Assembly (NCBI RefSeq): GCF_007786235.1
Contig: NZ_VNFK01000010.1
Coordinates: forward strand, 62,001-126,000
Source: Paenarthrobacter nitroguajacolicus
GTDB lineage: Bacteria; Actinomycetota; Actinomycetes; Actinomycetales; Micrococcaceae
Direction of reading: 5' to 3'
Length of the DNA: 64,000 nucleotides
Below the pieces are notes generated by a model. That model searched no databases. It saw only the letters and a program-made list of their open reading frames with translations, and had not been told where the DNA came from. Of this stretch, positions 53,379 through 61,935 are shown piece by piece. A program made the position numbers and the translations under genes. The first letter of the stretch is position 1. Every line of letters begins with the position of its first letter.

Positions 53379-53618
53379 ATGCTGTTTCAGCAGATCGCCA
53401 CGTCCATTGCCGCCCAGACTGAAGGGGGCCACGAGGAACTCGCTCCGTTGTGGGCTGAGCCGTGGGTCTTCGGCATTGTGATGTTCGCTTTCCTGCTGGT
53501 TCTCATGTTCGTCACCCTCTCCTACACCAACCTGGGCAATCGCCACGAGGCCGTAGAAGAGCACTCCGATCCGCACCGCCAGCACCCGAACAAGCACACC
53601 CACGGCCAGGGTCACTAA
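53379..53618 (+). CDS. Small single-helix membrane protein
   Basis: 79 residues: a short acidic N-terminus, one hydrophobic helix (about residues 30-52, [19 protein letters not shown]), and a His-rich tail ([24 protein letters not shown]). The topology is probably N-out or N-in with a cytoplasmic His-rich tail that could bind metal. I do not recognise a named family, but small proteins of this shape upstream of nadD occur in related genera. GGGGAG lies 6 bases upstream of ATG 53379. Confidence 0.75.
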   Translation: MLFQQIATSIAAQTEGGHEELAPLWAEPWVFGIVMFAFLLVLMFVTLSYTNLGNRHEAVEEHSDPHRQHPNKHTHGQGH

Positions 53619-53670
53619 CATTATCGCCGCAACACCGCGTGGGGAGTCGGAGCGCAGGCTTCGGCTGGGC

Positions 53671-54294
53671 GTGATGGGTGGAACATTCGATCCCATCCAT
53701 CACGGCCACCTTGTGGCTGCAAGTGAAGTCGCAGCCAAGTTCGACCTTGATGAAGTGGTTTTCGTGCCCACGGGCCAGCCTTGGCAGAAATCGCACAAGC
53801 TGGTCAGCCAGCCGGAGCACCGCTACCTCATGACGGTGATCGCCACGGCGTCCAATCCCCGGTTCACGGTGAGTAGGGTGGACGTGGACCGACCAGGTCC
53901 GACATTTACCATCGACACCCTGCGCGATCTTCGCGCCCTCCGCCCCGATGCGGATCTGTTCTTTATCACAGGCGCCGACGCCTTGGCGCAGATCCTGTCG
54001 TGGAAGGACGTGGACGAACTCTGGTCCTTGGCCCATTTCGTCGGCGTAACCCGTCCGGGGCACGAGCTGCATGACATGGGCAGGGATGACGTCAGCCTGC
54101 TGGAGGTACCGGCCATGGCCATCTCCTCCACGGACTGCCGAACCCGCGTAGGAGCAGGAAACCCCGTCTGGTACTTGGTGCCGGACGGTGTGGTGCAGTA
54201 CATCGCAAAATATGGACTGTATGCCGCGCGCCCCGAGGCGGGGGACTTCGCTCCGGCAGTGTCCGGATCAGACGACCAAGCACGTACTGAATGA
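53671..54294 (+). CDS. nadD: Nicotinate-nucleotide adenylyltransferase
   Basis: Makes deamido-NAD from NaMN and ATP. The core motifs [12 protein letters not shown] and, at the C-terminus, [11 protein letters not shown] (the ISSTxxR box) are present. At 207 residues from GTG 53671, the N-terminus begins MMGGTFDP, which lacks the beta-1 strand residues. In-frame upstream codons read [10 protein letters not shown], the usual strand, with no ATG, GTG or TTG before the stop of the previous gene. An ATT at 53620 or ATC at 53623, with AGGG eight bases before the ATT, is a plausible non-AUG start, so the true protein may be about 17 residues longer. Confidence 0.9.
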   Translation: MMGGTFDPIHHGHLVAASEVAAKFDLDEVVFVPTGQPWQKSHKLVSQPEHRYLMTVIATASNPRFTVSRVDVDRPGPTFTIDTLRDLRALRPDADLFFITGADALAQILSWKDVDELWSLAHFVGVTRPGHELHDMGRDDVSLLEVPAMAISSTDCRTRVGAGNPVWYLVPDGVVQYIAKYGLYAARPEAGDFAPAVSGSDDQARTE

Positions 54295-54301
54295 GTTTTG
54301 A

Positions 54302-55489
54302 ATGAGCAGCCAGGAACAGCGACCCATCCGCAGCAGGCGTGAACTGCGTCGCGCCCGGGAAGAGCACCCGGAGGCGCAGGCGGAGACAACCGCACCCGCA
54401 GGAGCCGAGCCCGTGATGGGGGCTGAACGTGCGAACAGCCGCAATCGCCGCGCCGCAGATGCGCCCGTAGATGCGGTGGGGCCCGCAGCCCAGGAGCGGT
54501 CTTCCCAGATCCGTGCGCGTGATCGTGCAGCGCTGCGCACCATCAAGGAACTTGCCGACAAGGAGGAGCAACTCTCCGGGGGTGGCCCGCCGACACGACG
54601 CCAGCTTCGGCTTCAGCAGCTCCAGGCTGAAGTGGCCACTTCCATGAACCCCATCGTCCCGGCTCCCGGCTCCGCTCCGGACGCTGCGAAGCCGGAGGCT
54701 CCACAGGCGCCGTCCAAGGAGAAGGCCCCGGCCCTTTCCTCGCCGCCGTCCGATGGTGGGGAAACCCAGGATCCTTCAGCGGAATCCGAAATGTCCGTGG
54801 AGCAGGCACTCGCGGTCCGCGAGCTGATCGCTGCCCAGGTACAGAACCAGACTGCCAAGCTGGAACACATTGCCGAGCAGGATCCGTTGGCCGTTGATCC
54901 GGAGGTCCTGGCCCAGCAGATCGCCCTCGCCGAGCGCGCGGCAGTATTGAACAAGCGTGCCGCTGCGAAGCAGAAACTCGCGGAGCAGAATCAGACGGAC
55001 AAGGGCAAGGCGCCGGAGCCAAAGGTCCCAGCCGAACCCAAGTCCCCTGCCGTCACGGCGGGTCCTTCGACAGCCAACAACCTTGCCATGGTGACTCCCT
55101 TGGAGTTCGTCAAGGTTCCCGGCGTCGAACGTCCCGTCATGAAGCGTCCGAGCACCACCTTCGTGCCTCTGATTACCTCTGCGGGACCAAAGCTCGATGC
55201 CGTCCCACCGACCGGCAGGGAGCAAGGGTCACGTGGCCGCGCCGGAGTGCTTGCCCGGGCGGAGGCGGTGGCCCGGTCCGTGCGGAAGAAGCCCGTCATG
55301 GCGGTGGAGCCCAGCGAAGAAACGCAGCGGCCACCGGTATCGGCCAGCACGGCGTATGGACTTGATCCCCTTGACGTCAACACGGCTGGCTTGGCAAGGG
55401 CGCAGCGAAACAGGCTGTTGCAGTACGGCGTCCTGGCGTTGGGCCTTGTCGCGCTCATCGTCGGCATCATCATGATCACGAGCGGCTAG
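54302..55489 (+). CDS. Large disordered protein with C-terminal membrane anchor
   Basis: 395 residues. The N-terminal 100 residues are basic and rich in Arg, Glu and Ala, the middle is Pro/Ser/Ala-rich, and helical Ala/Gln/Lys stretches lie near 175-235. A Pro-rich linker follows. One hydrophobic helix ends the protein (about residues 369-391, LLQYGVLALGLVALIVGIIMI). So it is tail-anchored with a cytoplasmic disordered body. It starts seven bases after nadD and precedes rsfS, an order I recall in several Micrococcaceae. No catalytic motif is visible. The function is unknown. Confidence 0.78.
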   Translation: MSSQEQRPIRSRRELRRAREEHPEAQAETTAPAGAEPVMGAERANSRNRRAADAPVDAVGPAAQERSSQIRARDRAALRTIKELADKEEQLSGGGPPTRRQLRLQQLQAEVATSMNPIVPAPGSAPDAAKPEAPQAPSKEKAPALSSPPSDGGETQDPSAESEMSVEQALAVRELIAAQVQNQTAKLEHIAEQDPLAVDPEVLAQQIALAERAAVLNKRAAAKQKLAEQNQTDKGKAPEPKVPAEPKSPAVTAGPSTANNLAMVTPLEFVKVPGVERPVMKRPSTTFVPLITSAGPKLDAVPPTGREQGSRGRAGVLARAEAVARSVRKKPVMAVEPSEETQRPPVSASTAYGLDPLDVNTAGLARAQRNRLLQYGVLALGLVALIVGIIMITSG

Positions 55490-55548
55490 TTCCGCTCAAT
55501 AACGGCTCACGCCATCCATAGGCCACAGGCCACAACAAGGAGTACCCC

Positions 55549-55953
55549 GTGTCTGCACATGAACAATCCATCACCCTCGCCCGTCACGCCGCGCGTGCCG
55601 CAGCCGACAAGCTTGCCGAGGACATTGTCGCTCTGGATGTCAGCGAGCGTCTGGCGCTCACCGACATCTTCCTGATTGCGTCTGCTCCCACGGAGCGTCA
55701 GGTCAACGCCATTGTTGACGGCATCGAGGAGGAACTGCTTAAGCAGGACCTTCGTCCCGTGCGCCGCGAGGGCCGCTCGGAAGGCCGCTGGGTCCTGTTG
55801 GATTATGCCGACATCGTTATCCACGTCCAGCACGCTGAGGACCGGGTCTTCTACGCCCTGGAACGGCTCTGGAAGGACTGCCCTGTGGTGGACCTTGAAC
55901 TGGGAGACGATGCCTCTGCCAAGTCGGTAACAGTGGAGGAGTCAGAGCACTAG
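55549..55953 (+). CDS. rsfS: Ribosomal silencing factor RsfS
   Basis: 134 residues of the Iojap/RsfS family, which binds L14 (uL14) and blocks subunit joining in starvation. Landmarks: ADKLAEDIVALDVSERLALTDIFLIASAPTERQ is cut here into conserved parts DIVALDV and ERQVNAI; GRWVLLDYADIVIHV and RVFYALERLW complete the fold. GTG 55549 has AAGGAG at 55537-55542. nadD and rsfS are neighbours in most bacteria. Confidence 0.95.
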   Translation: MSAHEQSITLARHAARAAADKLAEDIVALDVSERLALTDIFLIASAPTERQVNAIVDGIEEELLKQDLRPVRREGRSEGRWVLLDYADIVIHVQHAEDRVFYALERLWKDCPVVDLELGDDASAKSVTVEESEH

Positions 55954-55982
55954 CAACTGCGCGGCAGCCGAATATGCCCGAT

Positions 55983-56012
55983 TTGGAATTTTCGGAAATG
56001 CTGTTCTAAGAT
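55983..56012 (+). promoter_or_regulatory. Promoter of first tRNA-Ala
   Basis: TTGGAA (55983-55988), an 18-base spacer and TAAGAT (56007-56012). The leader beyond it, GAGTTGCTTCG, is repeated at the same distance after TAGTAT (57120-57125) ahead of the second tRNA-Ala. Confidence 0.55.
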
Positions 56013-56069
56013 ATTTGAGTTGCTTCGGCGCGGACAGCCGAAAAGCTGAACGCGAAGCGGCAAGAATAT

Positions 56070-56142
56070 GGGGCTGTGGCGCAGCTGGTAGCGCACCTGC
56101 ATGGCATGCAGGGGGTCAGGGGTTCGAGTCCCCTCAGCTCCA
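56070..56142 (+). tRNA. tRNA-Ala(GGC), copy 1
   Basis: A 73-base cloverleaf with acceptor GGGGCTG/CAGCTCC and discriminator A. The anticodon stem CCTGC/GCAGG holds the loop ATGGCAT with anticodon GGC. CCA is not encoded. It is identical over its full length to the copy at 57180. Confidence 0.96.
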
Positions 56143-56146
56143 CTCT

Positions 56147-56199
56147 AGAGGCTCTGCCTTTCTTCACGAATTTCGTGGAGAACGGCAGGGCCTCTTTCG
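56147..56199 (+). terminator. Terminator after first tRNA-Ala
   Basis: AGAGGCTCTGCC (56147-56158) pairs with GGCAGGGCCTCT (56184-56195), with one mismatch and an inner CACGA/TCGTG hairpin, and TTCGT follows. Confidence 0.7.
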
Positions 56200-56231
56200 T
56201 GTGCCCGGAATGGTGGCCCCGCGCCGAGCGT

Positions 56232-56816
56232 TCAGGGGGCCCGCTGCAGTGCCGGCAGCATGAAGTCCCACATCTGTTCGATCCTGAGGAGCACGTCCTC
56301 ACGTCCCGTCAGAACATCGGAGACCATCTGGACGCCGGTGAAGGAGGCAATCAGGAAGCGGGAGAAGGCCGCAGGATCAAGGTCGGGCCGAACGGCGCCG
56401 TCCGATCGGGCTTGCTGGAGAAGTTGCTCCGCGGTGCTGATCCAGTCTTCGTAGGGGCCGGACACGTCCGCTTCAAACGCGGATGCTTCAAAGGTGAGTC
56501 GAATGCCACCCTGGACAATTGGCTCGTCCAGCAATTGTTGGCCGAACATCCTGCAGAGGCCGATGATTTTGTCCAGTGCCGGCTTGCTGGAGCCAACAAT
56601 GTCGGAACCTGCCGCCAAGACCAAGGCATGCTGTTCTTCGATGACTGCCAGAGCAAGTTCCCGCTTCGACGTGAAGTGGAAGTACAGTGCACCCTTGGTC
56701 ACGCCGGCGCGCTTGGTGATGTCCGTCAGGCTGGCGTTCCCGTAGCCAATCTCTGCGAAGACCCGGGCAGCACCTTCAATGACAGCGAGCCGCGTTTCCT
56801 TCGCACGTTGCTGCAT
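56232..56816 (-). CDS. TetR-family regulator, gamma-butyrolactone-receptor-like (ScbR/ArpA type)
   Basis: 194 residues. The N-terminal HTH carries the pattern of the Streptomyces autoregulator receptors: QQRAKETR, ARVFAEIGYGNASLTDI and AGVTKGALYFHF (residues 38-49). The ligand domain is about 145 residues, helical, with Trp at the expected place in DWISTAEQ. Related proteins repress targets until a small ligand such as a gamma-butyrolactone binds. No AfsA-type synthase is seen in this window, so the ligand may differ. ATG 56816 is chosen; an upstream in-frame extension to 56882 is Pro/Arg-rich and lacks support. Its likely operator lies about 100 bases upstream. Confidence 0.87.
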   Translation of the reverse strand: MQQRAKETRLAVIEGAARVFAEIGYGNASLTDITKRAGVTKGALYFHFTSKRELALAVIEEQHALVLAAGSDIVGSSKPALDKIIGLCRMFGQQLLDEPIVQGGIRLTFEASAFEADVSGPYEDWISTAEQLLQQARSDGAVRPDLDPAAFSRFLIASFTGVQMVSDVLTGREDVLLRIEQMWDFMLPALQRAP

Positions 56817-57179
56817 CGGTAGTGGCTGACCTCTCGGTGGTGGACGGTGCGGCGGCCGGGAAGCATCCCTTAAGGCCCCCACTACGCTATCACCGGCCGC
56901 AATGCCTCAGCATCAAAAACCGACTGGACGGTTTGGTTTATCCAGGGAGAGATTCTAGACTTCAGGAGGGCGCTGCAGGATTATGCGTGCACGCTCGCTG
57001 GCAGCCGGTTTGGGGGGAGGTGCGATGGATTCGTCCAGCGCACCTCGGCTGCCGGGGAACAATTGCCGGCAGTGACGTACCTCACGGTTTGTCGATTTCG
57101 CTTATCGGTTGAATGTGGTTAGTATTGACGAGTTGCTTCGACGGGAAGAGAAATACTTCCCCACGAAACCAGCAAATCC
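56817..57179. other. Spacer between TetR and second tRNA-Ala
   Basis: 363 bases without a believable gene. It holds the TetR operator (56915-56939) and, at its right end, a TAGTAT -10-like box (57120-57125) with the tRNA leader GAGTTGCTTCG. An open frame across 56822-57112 has an unnatural Arg/Pro/His pattern and no ribosome-binding site. Confidence 0.5.
56915..56939. promoter_or_regulatory. Dyad operator, likely for the adjacent TetR
   Basis: AAACCG (56917-56922) and CGGTTT (56929-56934) form a perfect dyad around ACTGGA. With the flanking A-tracts and T-tracts it resembles the recalled autoregulator-responsive element (ACCGACYGGTCGGT-like). It lies about 100 bases before the TetR start and fits autorepression. 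Confidence 0.6.
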
Positions 57180-57252
57180 GGGGCTGTGGCGCAGCTGGTA
57201 GCGCACCTGCATGGCATGCAGGGGGTCAGGGGTTCGAGTCCCCTCAGCTCCA
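57180..57252 (+). tRNA. tRNA-Ala(GGC), copy 2
   Basis: Identical to the copy at 56070 over all 73 bases. Only the flanks differ. CCA is not encoded. Confidence 0.96.
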
Positions 57253-57259
57253 CTTCGGA

Positions 57260-57291
57260 AAAAGACCCCGCTCATTCGAGCGGGGTCTTTT
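57260..57291. terminator. Terminator after second tRNA-Ala
   Basis: AAAAGACCCCGCTC (57260-57273) pairs with GAGCGGGGTCTTTT (57278-57291) around ATTC. The A-tract and T-tract make it work on both strands, for the tRNA and the convergent cupin gene. Confidence 0.92.
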
Positions 57292-57311
57292 GCTTTCTCT
57301 CGACTGCGAAT

Positions 57312-57689
57312 TTACTCGGGAGGTCGTGCGAATTCCGCGCCGCTGACGAACTCGACGCCTTGGAAGGGCTCACTGCCCACCACCTTGGCGTTGTGGCCCG
57401 GAGGGATGCTGTAGGAATCTCCCGCGGAAATGCTGATCTTCCCGCCGTCGTTGGTTTCCACTTCCAAATTGCCTGAGACGCAGAAACCTACGTGGCTCAG
57501 CTGGCAGGAGTCGGTACCGACGACTGGTTTGATGCAGTCGGCCCAGGTCCAGCCCGGTTCAAACGTCATGCGGCCGATTGTGTAGTCTCCTACGGTGACA
57601 AGGTCCAACACGGTCTTGTCCGGTCGCCGTGTCTCGTCGGGGGAGTTGTGGGACTTTACTTCAAGGTTCGTGACAACATTGACACTCAT
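57312..57689 (-). CDS. Cupin-domain protein
   Basis: A 125-residue single-cupin protein. The beta-barrel pattern is readable: PGWTWADCIKP, LSHVGFCVSGNLEVE and ISAGDSYSIPPGHNAKVVG. Motif 1 lacks the usual HxH and keeps only one His, so the metal site may be incomplete. Cys pairs are possible (DCIKPVVGTDSC). Such proteins may bind small ligands or act as sensors rather than enzymes. It is transcribed towards the second tRNA-Ala terminator. Confidence 0.78.
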   Translation of the reverse strand: MSVNVVTNLEVKSHNSPDETRRPDKTVLDLVTVGDYTIGRMTFEPGWTWADCIKPVVGTDSCQLSHVGFCVSGNLEVETNDGGKISISAGDSYSIPPGHNAKVVGSEPFQGVEFVSGAEFARPPE

Positions 57690-57912
57690 GGCTTCTCGTT
57701 GGGGAGGGGGAGCCGAATGATTGGTGGTCCCGGTGCCTGGCTCCTTGGGTTCGCCGGTTCCTATGCCTGCCGGCGTCCGAGGGTTGTGACATCAACCGGA
57801 GCGACGAGCAGGTGTTTGCCTGATGCTCTCCAGATTCCTCCCTGGCACCTCTTAAGTCGAGACACCGCAGCTAAGTCAAAAAAGCTGCCGCAAGGAAAGC
57901 GAGAACCGCATC

Positions 57913-59067
57913 GTGACGTCATGGGAACTTGAGGCGCTGTTCGGAAGCCTAAGCAGGCTCCCCGACGTCGAAGCGGACAACCTCCAGGCTCACGACGCCA
58001 CTGACAGGCTGTTGCTGGAGACGGCTGGGGGCTTGGTCGGCCCGGAAACCGAGATCGTTGTCATTGGCGACCGTTACGGCGCCTTGACGTTGGGCGCTTT
58101 GGTTGGGCTCGGCGTCGAACATGTGCGGGTGAACCAGGACCTGTCCACCGGCAGGCGCGCGCTTCAGCGCAATGCGGCCACGGCCGGGTTGGAGGGGCGC
58201 TACATTGAGCATGAACTCGGCCGGGAATTGCTGGAGGGGGCGAGCCTGATCCTTCTGCAGTTGCCTAAGTCGCTTGCTGAGTTGGAGGAAATCGCCGACG
58301 CCGTTGCCCGGTTTGCACCGCCGCATGCGGTCTTGCTTGGCGGAGGCCGCGTCAAGCACATGTCCGTTGGAATGAACGCTGTGTTGGAAAAGTACTTCTC
58401 CACGCTCCAACCCCAGCTGGCCCGGCAGAAGTCCCGTGTGCTGGTGGCGAAGAACCCTCAACCCGTTGCCGGCCCGGCGCCCTTCCCCATGGTGCAGTCA
58501 CTTCCGGAGCTGGGGCTCACGGTACAGGCCCACGGCGCTGTATTCTCCGGTGCCCGCCTTGATATCGGAACGCGCTACTTGCTCACGTTCCTTGATCGCA
58601 TGCCACCATCGCAGAAAACAGTCGACCTCGGTTGCGGAACGGGCATTCTGGCCGCCATGTATGCGCGCCGTAACCCCATGGCCCGTGTCATCGCTACTGA
58701 CCAGTCCGCGGCCGCCGTCGCCTCGGCCAGGGGGACTGCGGCGGCCAACGGCCTGGGGGAGCAGATCACGGTGCTGCACGATGACGCCATGTCCACCCTT
58801 GATGCGGGCAGTGCCGACCTCATCCTGCTGAACCCGCCGTTCCATGTGGGTACAAGCGTCCACGCTGGCGCTGCGCTGAAGATGTTTGAGGCCGCCGCCC
58901 GGGTCCTGGCGCCCGGAGGGGAACTATGGACGGTCTACAACAGCCACTTGCAGTACCGGGCTGCCCTTGAACGCCTCATCGGGCCGACAGTTGAGGAAGG
59001 CAGGAATCCCAAGTTCACGGTGACGCGGAGCCGGAAGGGCTGGGCGTCATCAAAAACCACGGTCTGA
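57913..59067 (+). CDS. Class I SAM-dependent methyltransferase, RlmG/RsmC-like
   Basis: 384 residues with a duplicated methyltransferase architecture: an N-terminal degenerate domain (about 1-190), and a C-terminal active domain with SAM motif VDLGCGTGILAA (about 236) and the catalytic NPPFH (about 306). NPPFH and the N-domain are shared by RlmG (23S rRNA m2G1835) and RsmC (16S m2G1207). The target base cannot be told from sequence. GTG 57913 is the start. The 223 bases before it hold no gene. Confidence 0.85.
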   Translation: MTSWELEALFGSLSRLPDVEADNLQAHDATDRLLLETAGGLVGPETEIVVIGDRYGALTLGALVGLGVEHVRVNQDLSTGRRALQRNAATAGLEGRYIEHELGRELLEGASLILLQLPKSLAELEEIADAVARFAPPHAVLLGGGRVKHMSVGMNAVLEKYFSTLQPQLARQKSRVLVAKNPQPVAGPAPFPMVQSLPELGLTVQAHGAVFSGARLDIGTRYLLTFLDRMPPSQKTVDLGCGTGILAAMYARRNPMARVIATDQSAAAVASARGTAAANGLGEQITVLHDDAMSTLDAGSADLILLNPPFHVGTSVHAGAALKMFEAAARVLAPGGELWTVYNSHLQYRAALERLIGPTVEEGRNPKFTVTRSRKGWASSKTTV

Positions 59068-59211
59068 ACGCCTGTCGCATACAATGCAGTGTCATCGTTA
59101 CCAAGCCCTGACTCCGTGGCCAGCGTGTGCTCGTATCCGTGGCGGCGGGGGTATCGTACGATGCAGACACAGACTAATTCGACGACGTTTTCCGAATAAC
59201 GAGGGGCATCA

Positions 59212-60462
59212 GTGACTGAGATCCGGCAGCCGACACCTAGGCGCGGAACGAACCTACCCCGCATGGGGGACTTCAACCTGACCGTCATTCTGGAGGCGAT
59301 CCGGCGGTCATCGGGCGGACTCAGCCGCGTCGAACTGGCACAGATCGTGGGGCTCTCCCCGCAGACGATTTCCAACATTTCGCGGCGCCTCCTGGATCAG
59401 CAACTCATTGTGGAGGCCGGCAAGGAGGGTTCCGGCCCCGGAAAGCCGCGCACCATCCTGCGCCTGAACCCCGCAGGGATGTATGCGGTGGGCGTGCACC
59501 TGGACCCGGCCGTCATTACTTTTGTTGTCTTGAACTTGCTCGGTGACGTCGTGAGGCATTCCCGCATGGCGACGCCGGGCGGTGACCCGGCGGGCGTGAT
59601 CACCAGTATTGCCGAGCAGATCCAAGTGCTCATCGAAGAATCAGGTGTGGACGCAACCAAGATCGCGGGACTGGGTGTTGCGGTTCCCGGTCCGATCGAC
59701 CTTGACGAAGGTTCCGTAGTGGAGCCGCCTCTATTGACACGCTGGAACAGAGTGCGCATCCGGGAGGCATTGACCGAGGCCACAGGCCTGGAGACGCTGG
59801 TGGACAAGGACGTCACCAGCGCCGCGGTTGCCGAGACGTGGGCAGGCGGGGCCAGTGGTGCCGGAAGCTTTGTCTTCATGTACATGGGTACAGGCATCGG
59901 CTGCGGCATCGTGCTCAATGATGAAGTGGTGCGGGGGACATCGGGTAACGCCGGTGAAATTGGTCATATTGTGGTGGACCCTGATGGTCCGCTGTGTGAT
60001 TGTGGTCAGCGCGGTTGCGTCAAATCTTCGGCCATCCCGCAGGTGGTTGTTGCTGAAGCCCAGGAAGCCGGCGTCCTCGACGGACGTCATGAGGGTTCCG
60101 ACGGCCCTGAGGTCCAAGAGCGCTTCGCCGAATTGTGCGATAAAGCTGATGCCGGCGACGAAAAGGCCATTGCCATCCTGGCCAAATCGGCTACGCTCGT
60201 CGCGCGTGCCGTGTCCGTCGTGACCAATACTTTGGACGTCGAGCGCGTAGTTTTCGGCGGCCCTTTCTGGGGTCGGGTGTCGCCGTACTTCCTGGAACGT
60301 GTTCCTGCGCTCCTGGATACGAACAACGCGGCCCGTATGATCCACGGCCTCGAAGTGGTGGGAACAGGTGTGGGTGAGGATGTCGGCGCCATCGGCGCAG
60401 CGTGCCTCGTGCTGGAACACACGCTGGCCCCCCGCGCACAAAGGCTCCTGCTGGAGGGCTAG
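59212..60462 (+). CDS. ROK-family transcriptional regulator
   Basis: 416 residues. A winged HTH (about 15-75, with SRVELAQIVGLSPQTISNISRRL) is followed by the actin-fold ROK domain. ATP/sugar-site motifs are GLGVAVPGPID, DVTSAAVAETW, GTGIGCG and the zinc site GHIVVDPDGPLCDCGQRGC. The DxGxT phosphate-binding motif is partly degenerate, so it probably senses sugar rather than phosphorylating it. It lies 100 bases upstream of the sugar ABC importer genes on the same strand and is the natural local regulator of that importer. Confidence 0.92.
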   Translation: MTEIRQPTPRRGTNLPRMGDFNLTVILEAIRRSSGGLSRVELAQIVGLSPQTISNISRRLLDQQLIVEAGKEGSGPGKPRTILRLNPAGMYAVGVHLDPAVITFVVLNLLGDVVRHSRMATPGGDPAGVITSIAEQIQVLIEESGVDATKIAGLGVAVPGPIDLDEGSVVEPPLLTRWNRVRIREALTEATGLETLVDKDVTSAAVAETWAGGASGAGSFVFMYMGTGIGCGIVLNDEVVRGTSGNAGEIGHIVVDPDGPLCDCGQRGCVKSSAIPQVVVAEAQEAGVLDGRHEGSDGPEVQERFAELCDKADAGDEKAIAILAKSATLVARAVSVVTNTLDVERVVFGGPFWGRVSPYFLERVPALLDTNNAARMIHGLEVVGTGVGEDVGAIGAACLVLEHTLAPRAQRLLLEG

Positions 60463-60564
60463 GCCCTGGGCAGGGACAACCGAATATCCGCAAGGCTCGG
60501 CCACGTCGCGGGAGTGTCACGGTGAAGTGAGGGGCTGCAGCCGCGTTTGATTGAATGGAGCACC

Positions 60565-61935
60565 ATGCGCCGCCCAGTGAAGAATGTCGCAGTACGTTTC
60601 TCCGCCATCGTGTCCGTCGTTGCCCTGCTGGTGGCCGTGACGTCCTGCTCACCTACGCCTGAGGCAACTCAAAGCAAGACCTTGAAGATCGTCTACCAGA
60701 AAACCGACTCGTTTACGGCCCTTGACGCGGTCATGCAGGATGCCAAGAAAGAATTCGAAGCCGCCAATTCCGGGGTGACGGTAGACCTCCAGCCCATCCA
60801 AGCCAATGACGACGACTACGGAACCAAGCTGTCGCTGGCGCAGCGTTCCGCGGACACCGCCCCGGACGTCTTCTATGAGGACACCTTTAAGGTGCGTTCC
60901 GACGTCGACGCCGGGTACCTCCTCAAGCTGGACAGTTACCTCGAGAAGTGGGACGACTGGTCCGCGTTCAACGAAGCAGCCAAGGCAGCTGGCCGTGCCG
61001 ACGACGGCGGCATCTATGCTGTCCCGCTGGGCACCGATACCCGTGCCATTTGGTACAACAAAGCCGTGCTCCAGAAAGCGGGGGTCTCCCTGCCTTGGCA
61101 GCCGAAGACTTGGGACGATATTCTCACCACGGCACGCGCCATCAAGGCCTCCGACCCCAACGTGATCCCCTTCAACATGTACGCAGGCAAGGGGACCGGC
61201 GAGGGCACAGTGATGCAGAGTTTCTACGAGCTGCTCTATGGCACAGACAGCACGCTGTATGACGAGAAGGAGAAGAAGTGGGTAGTCGGCTCACTGGGCT
61301 TCACCGACTCGCTGGCGTTCCTGAAGACCCTCTATGACGAAAAGCTCGCGGTCAGTCCAGCCGAAGCACTGGATGCGAACGTCTGGAAGAAGGTCTTTGG
61401 CGAATGGTTCCCCCAAGGAAAACTGGCCGCCACCGTGGAAGGTTCCTACACGCCGTCGTTCTGGCAAAAAGGCGGCGCGTATGAGTGGCCAGGCTATGAG
61501 CAGGACATGGCCGTAGCCATGTTCCCCACGCAGAAGGGGCAGGAACCCGGCGGCGTCAGCATGTCCGGCGGCTGGACGCTGGCGGTGGGTGCCAAAAGCA
61601 AGAACCCTGAGCTGGCCTTCCAGTTCCTCACCACTGCGCTGAACAAGAAGAACGCGCTGGCCTACGACATCAACAATTCGCAGATCGCCGTCCGCACGGA
61701 TGTTGCCTCGGAGCCGCAGTATCTGGCGGCGAATCCCTTCGTTAAGGATGTTTCGGACCTGGTGAAGGTGACCCACTACCGCCCAGCCACCGCGGACTAC
61801 CCCAGGATCTCCTCCGCCGTCCAAGTTGCCACGGAAGCGGTGATCACGGGCAAGCAGAGCCCCGAGGATGCCGCTGCCGAATACGACGCAACGGTCCGTA
61901 AGCTCGTCGGTGAGGACAAGGTCCTGGAGAAATGA
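60565..61935 (+). CDS. Sugar ABC transporter substrate-binding lipoprotein
   Basis: 456 residues. The signal peptide has the lipobox VAVTSC, with Cys28 as the lipid anchor. The mature part is a family 1 (MalE-like) binding protein: LKIVYQK, the DFY-type pocket strand region, IYAVPLGTDTRAIWYNK and WDDILTTARAIK. The sugar is not identifiable. ATG 60565 follows GGAG at 60557-60560. It overlaps the first permease by four bases (ATGA). Confidence 0.92.
   Translation: MRRPVKNVAVRFSAIVSVVALLVAVTSCSPTPEATQSKTLKIVYQKTDSFTALDAVMQDAKKEFEAANSGVTVDLQPIQANDDDYGTKLSLAQRSADTAPDVFYEDTFKVRSDVDAGYLLKLDSYLEKWDDWSAFNEAAKAAGRADDGGIYAVPLGTDTRAIWYNKAVLQKAGVSLPWQPKTWDDILTTARAIKASDPNVIPFNMYAGKGTGEGTVMQSFYELLYGTDSTLYDEKEKKWVVGSLGFTDSLAFLKTLYDEKLAVSPAEALDANVWKKVFGEWFPQGKLAATVEGSYTPSFWQKGGAYEWPGYEQDMAVAMFPTQKGQEPGGVSMSGGWTLAVGAKSKNPELAFQFLTTALNKKNALAYDINNSQIAVRTDVASEPQYLAANPFVKDVSDLVKVTHYRPATADYPRISSAVQVATEAVITGKQSPEDAAAEYDATVRKLVGEDKVLEK

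Noticed and set aside
56822..57112. 96-codon frame next to the TetR gene
   Set aside because: It overlaps the operator region, has atypical Arg/His/Pro composition and no ribosome-binding site.
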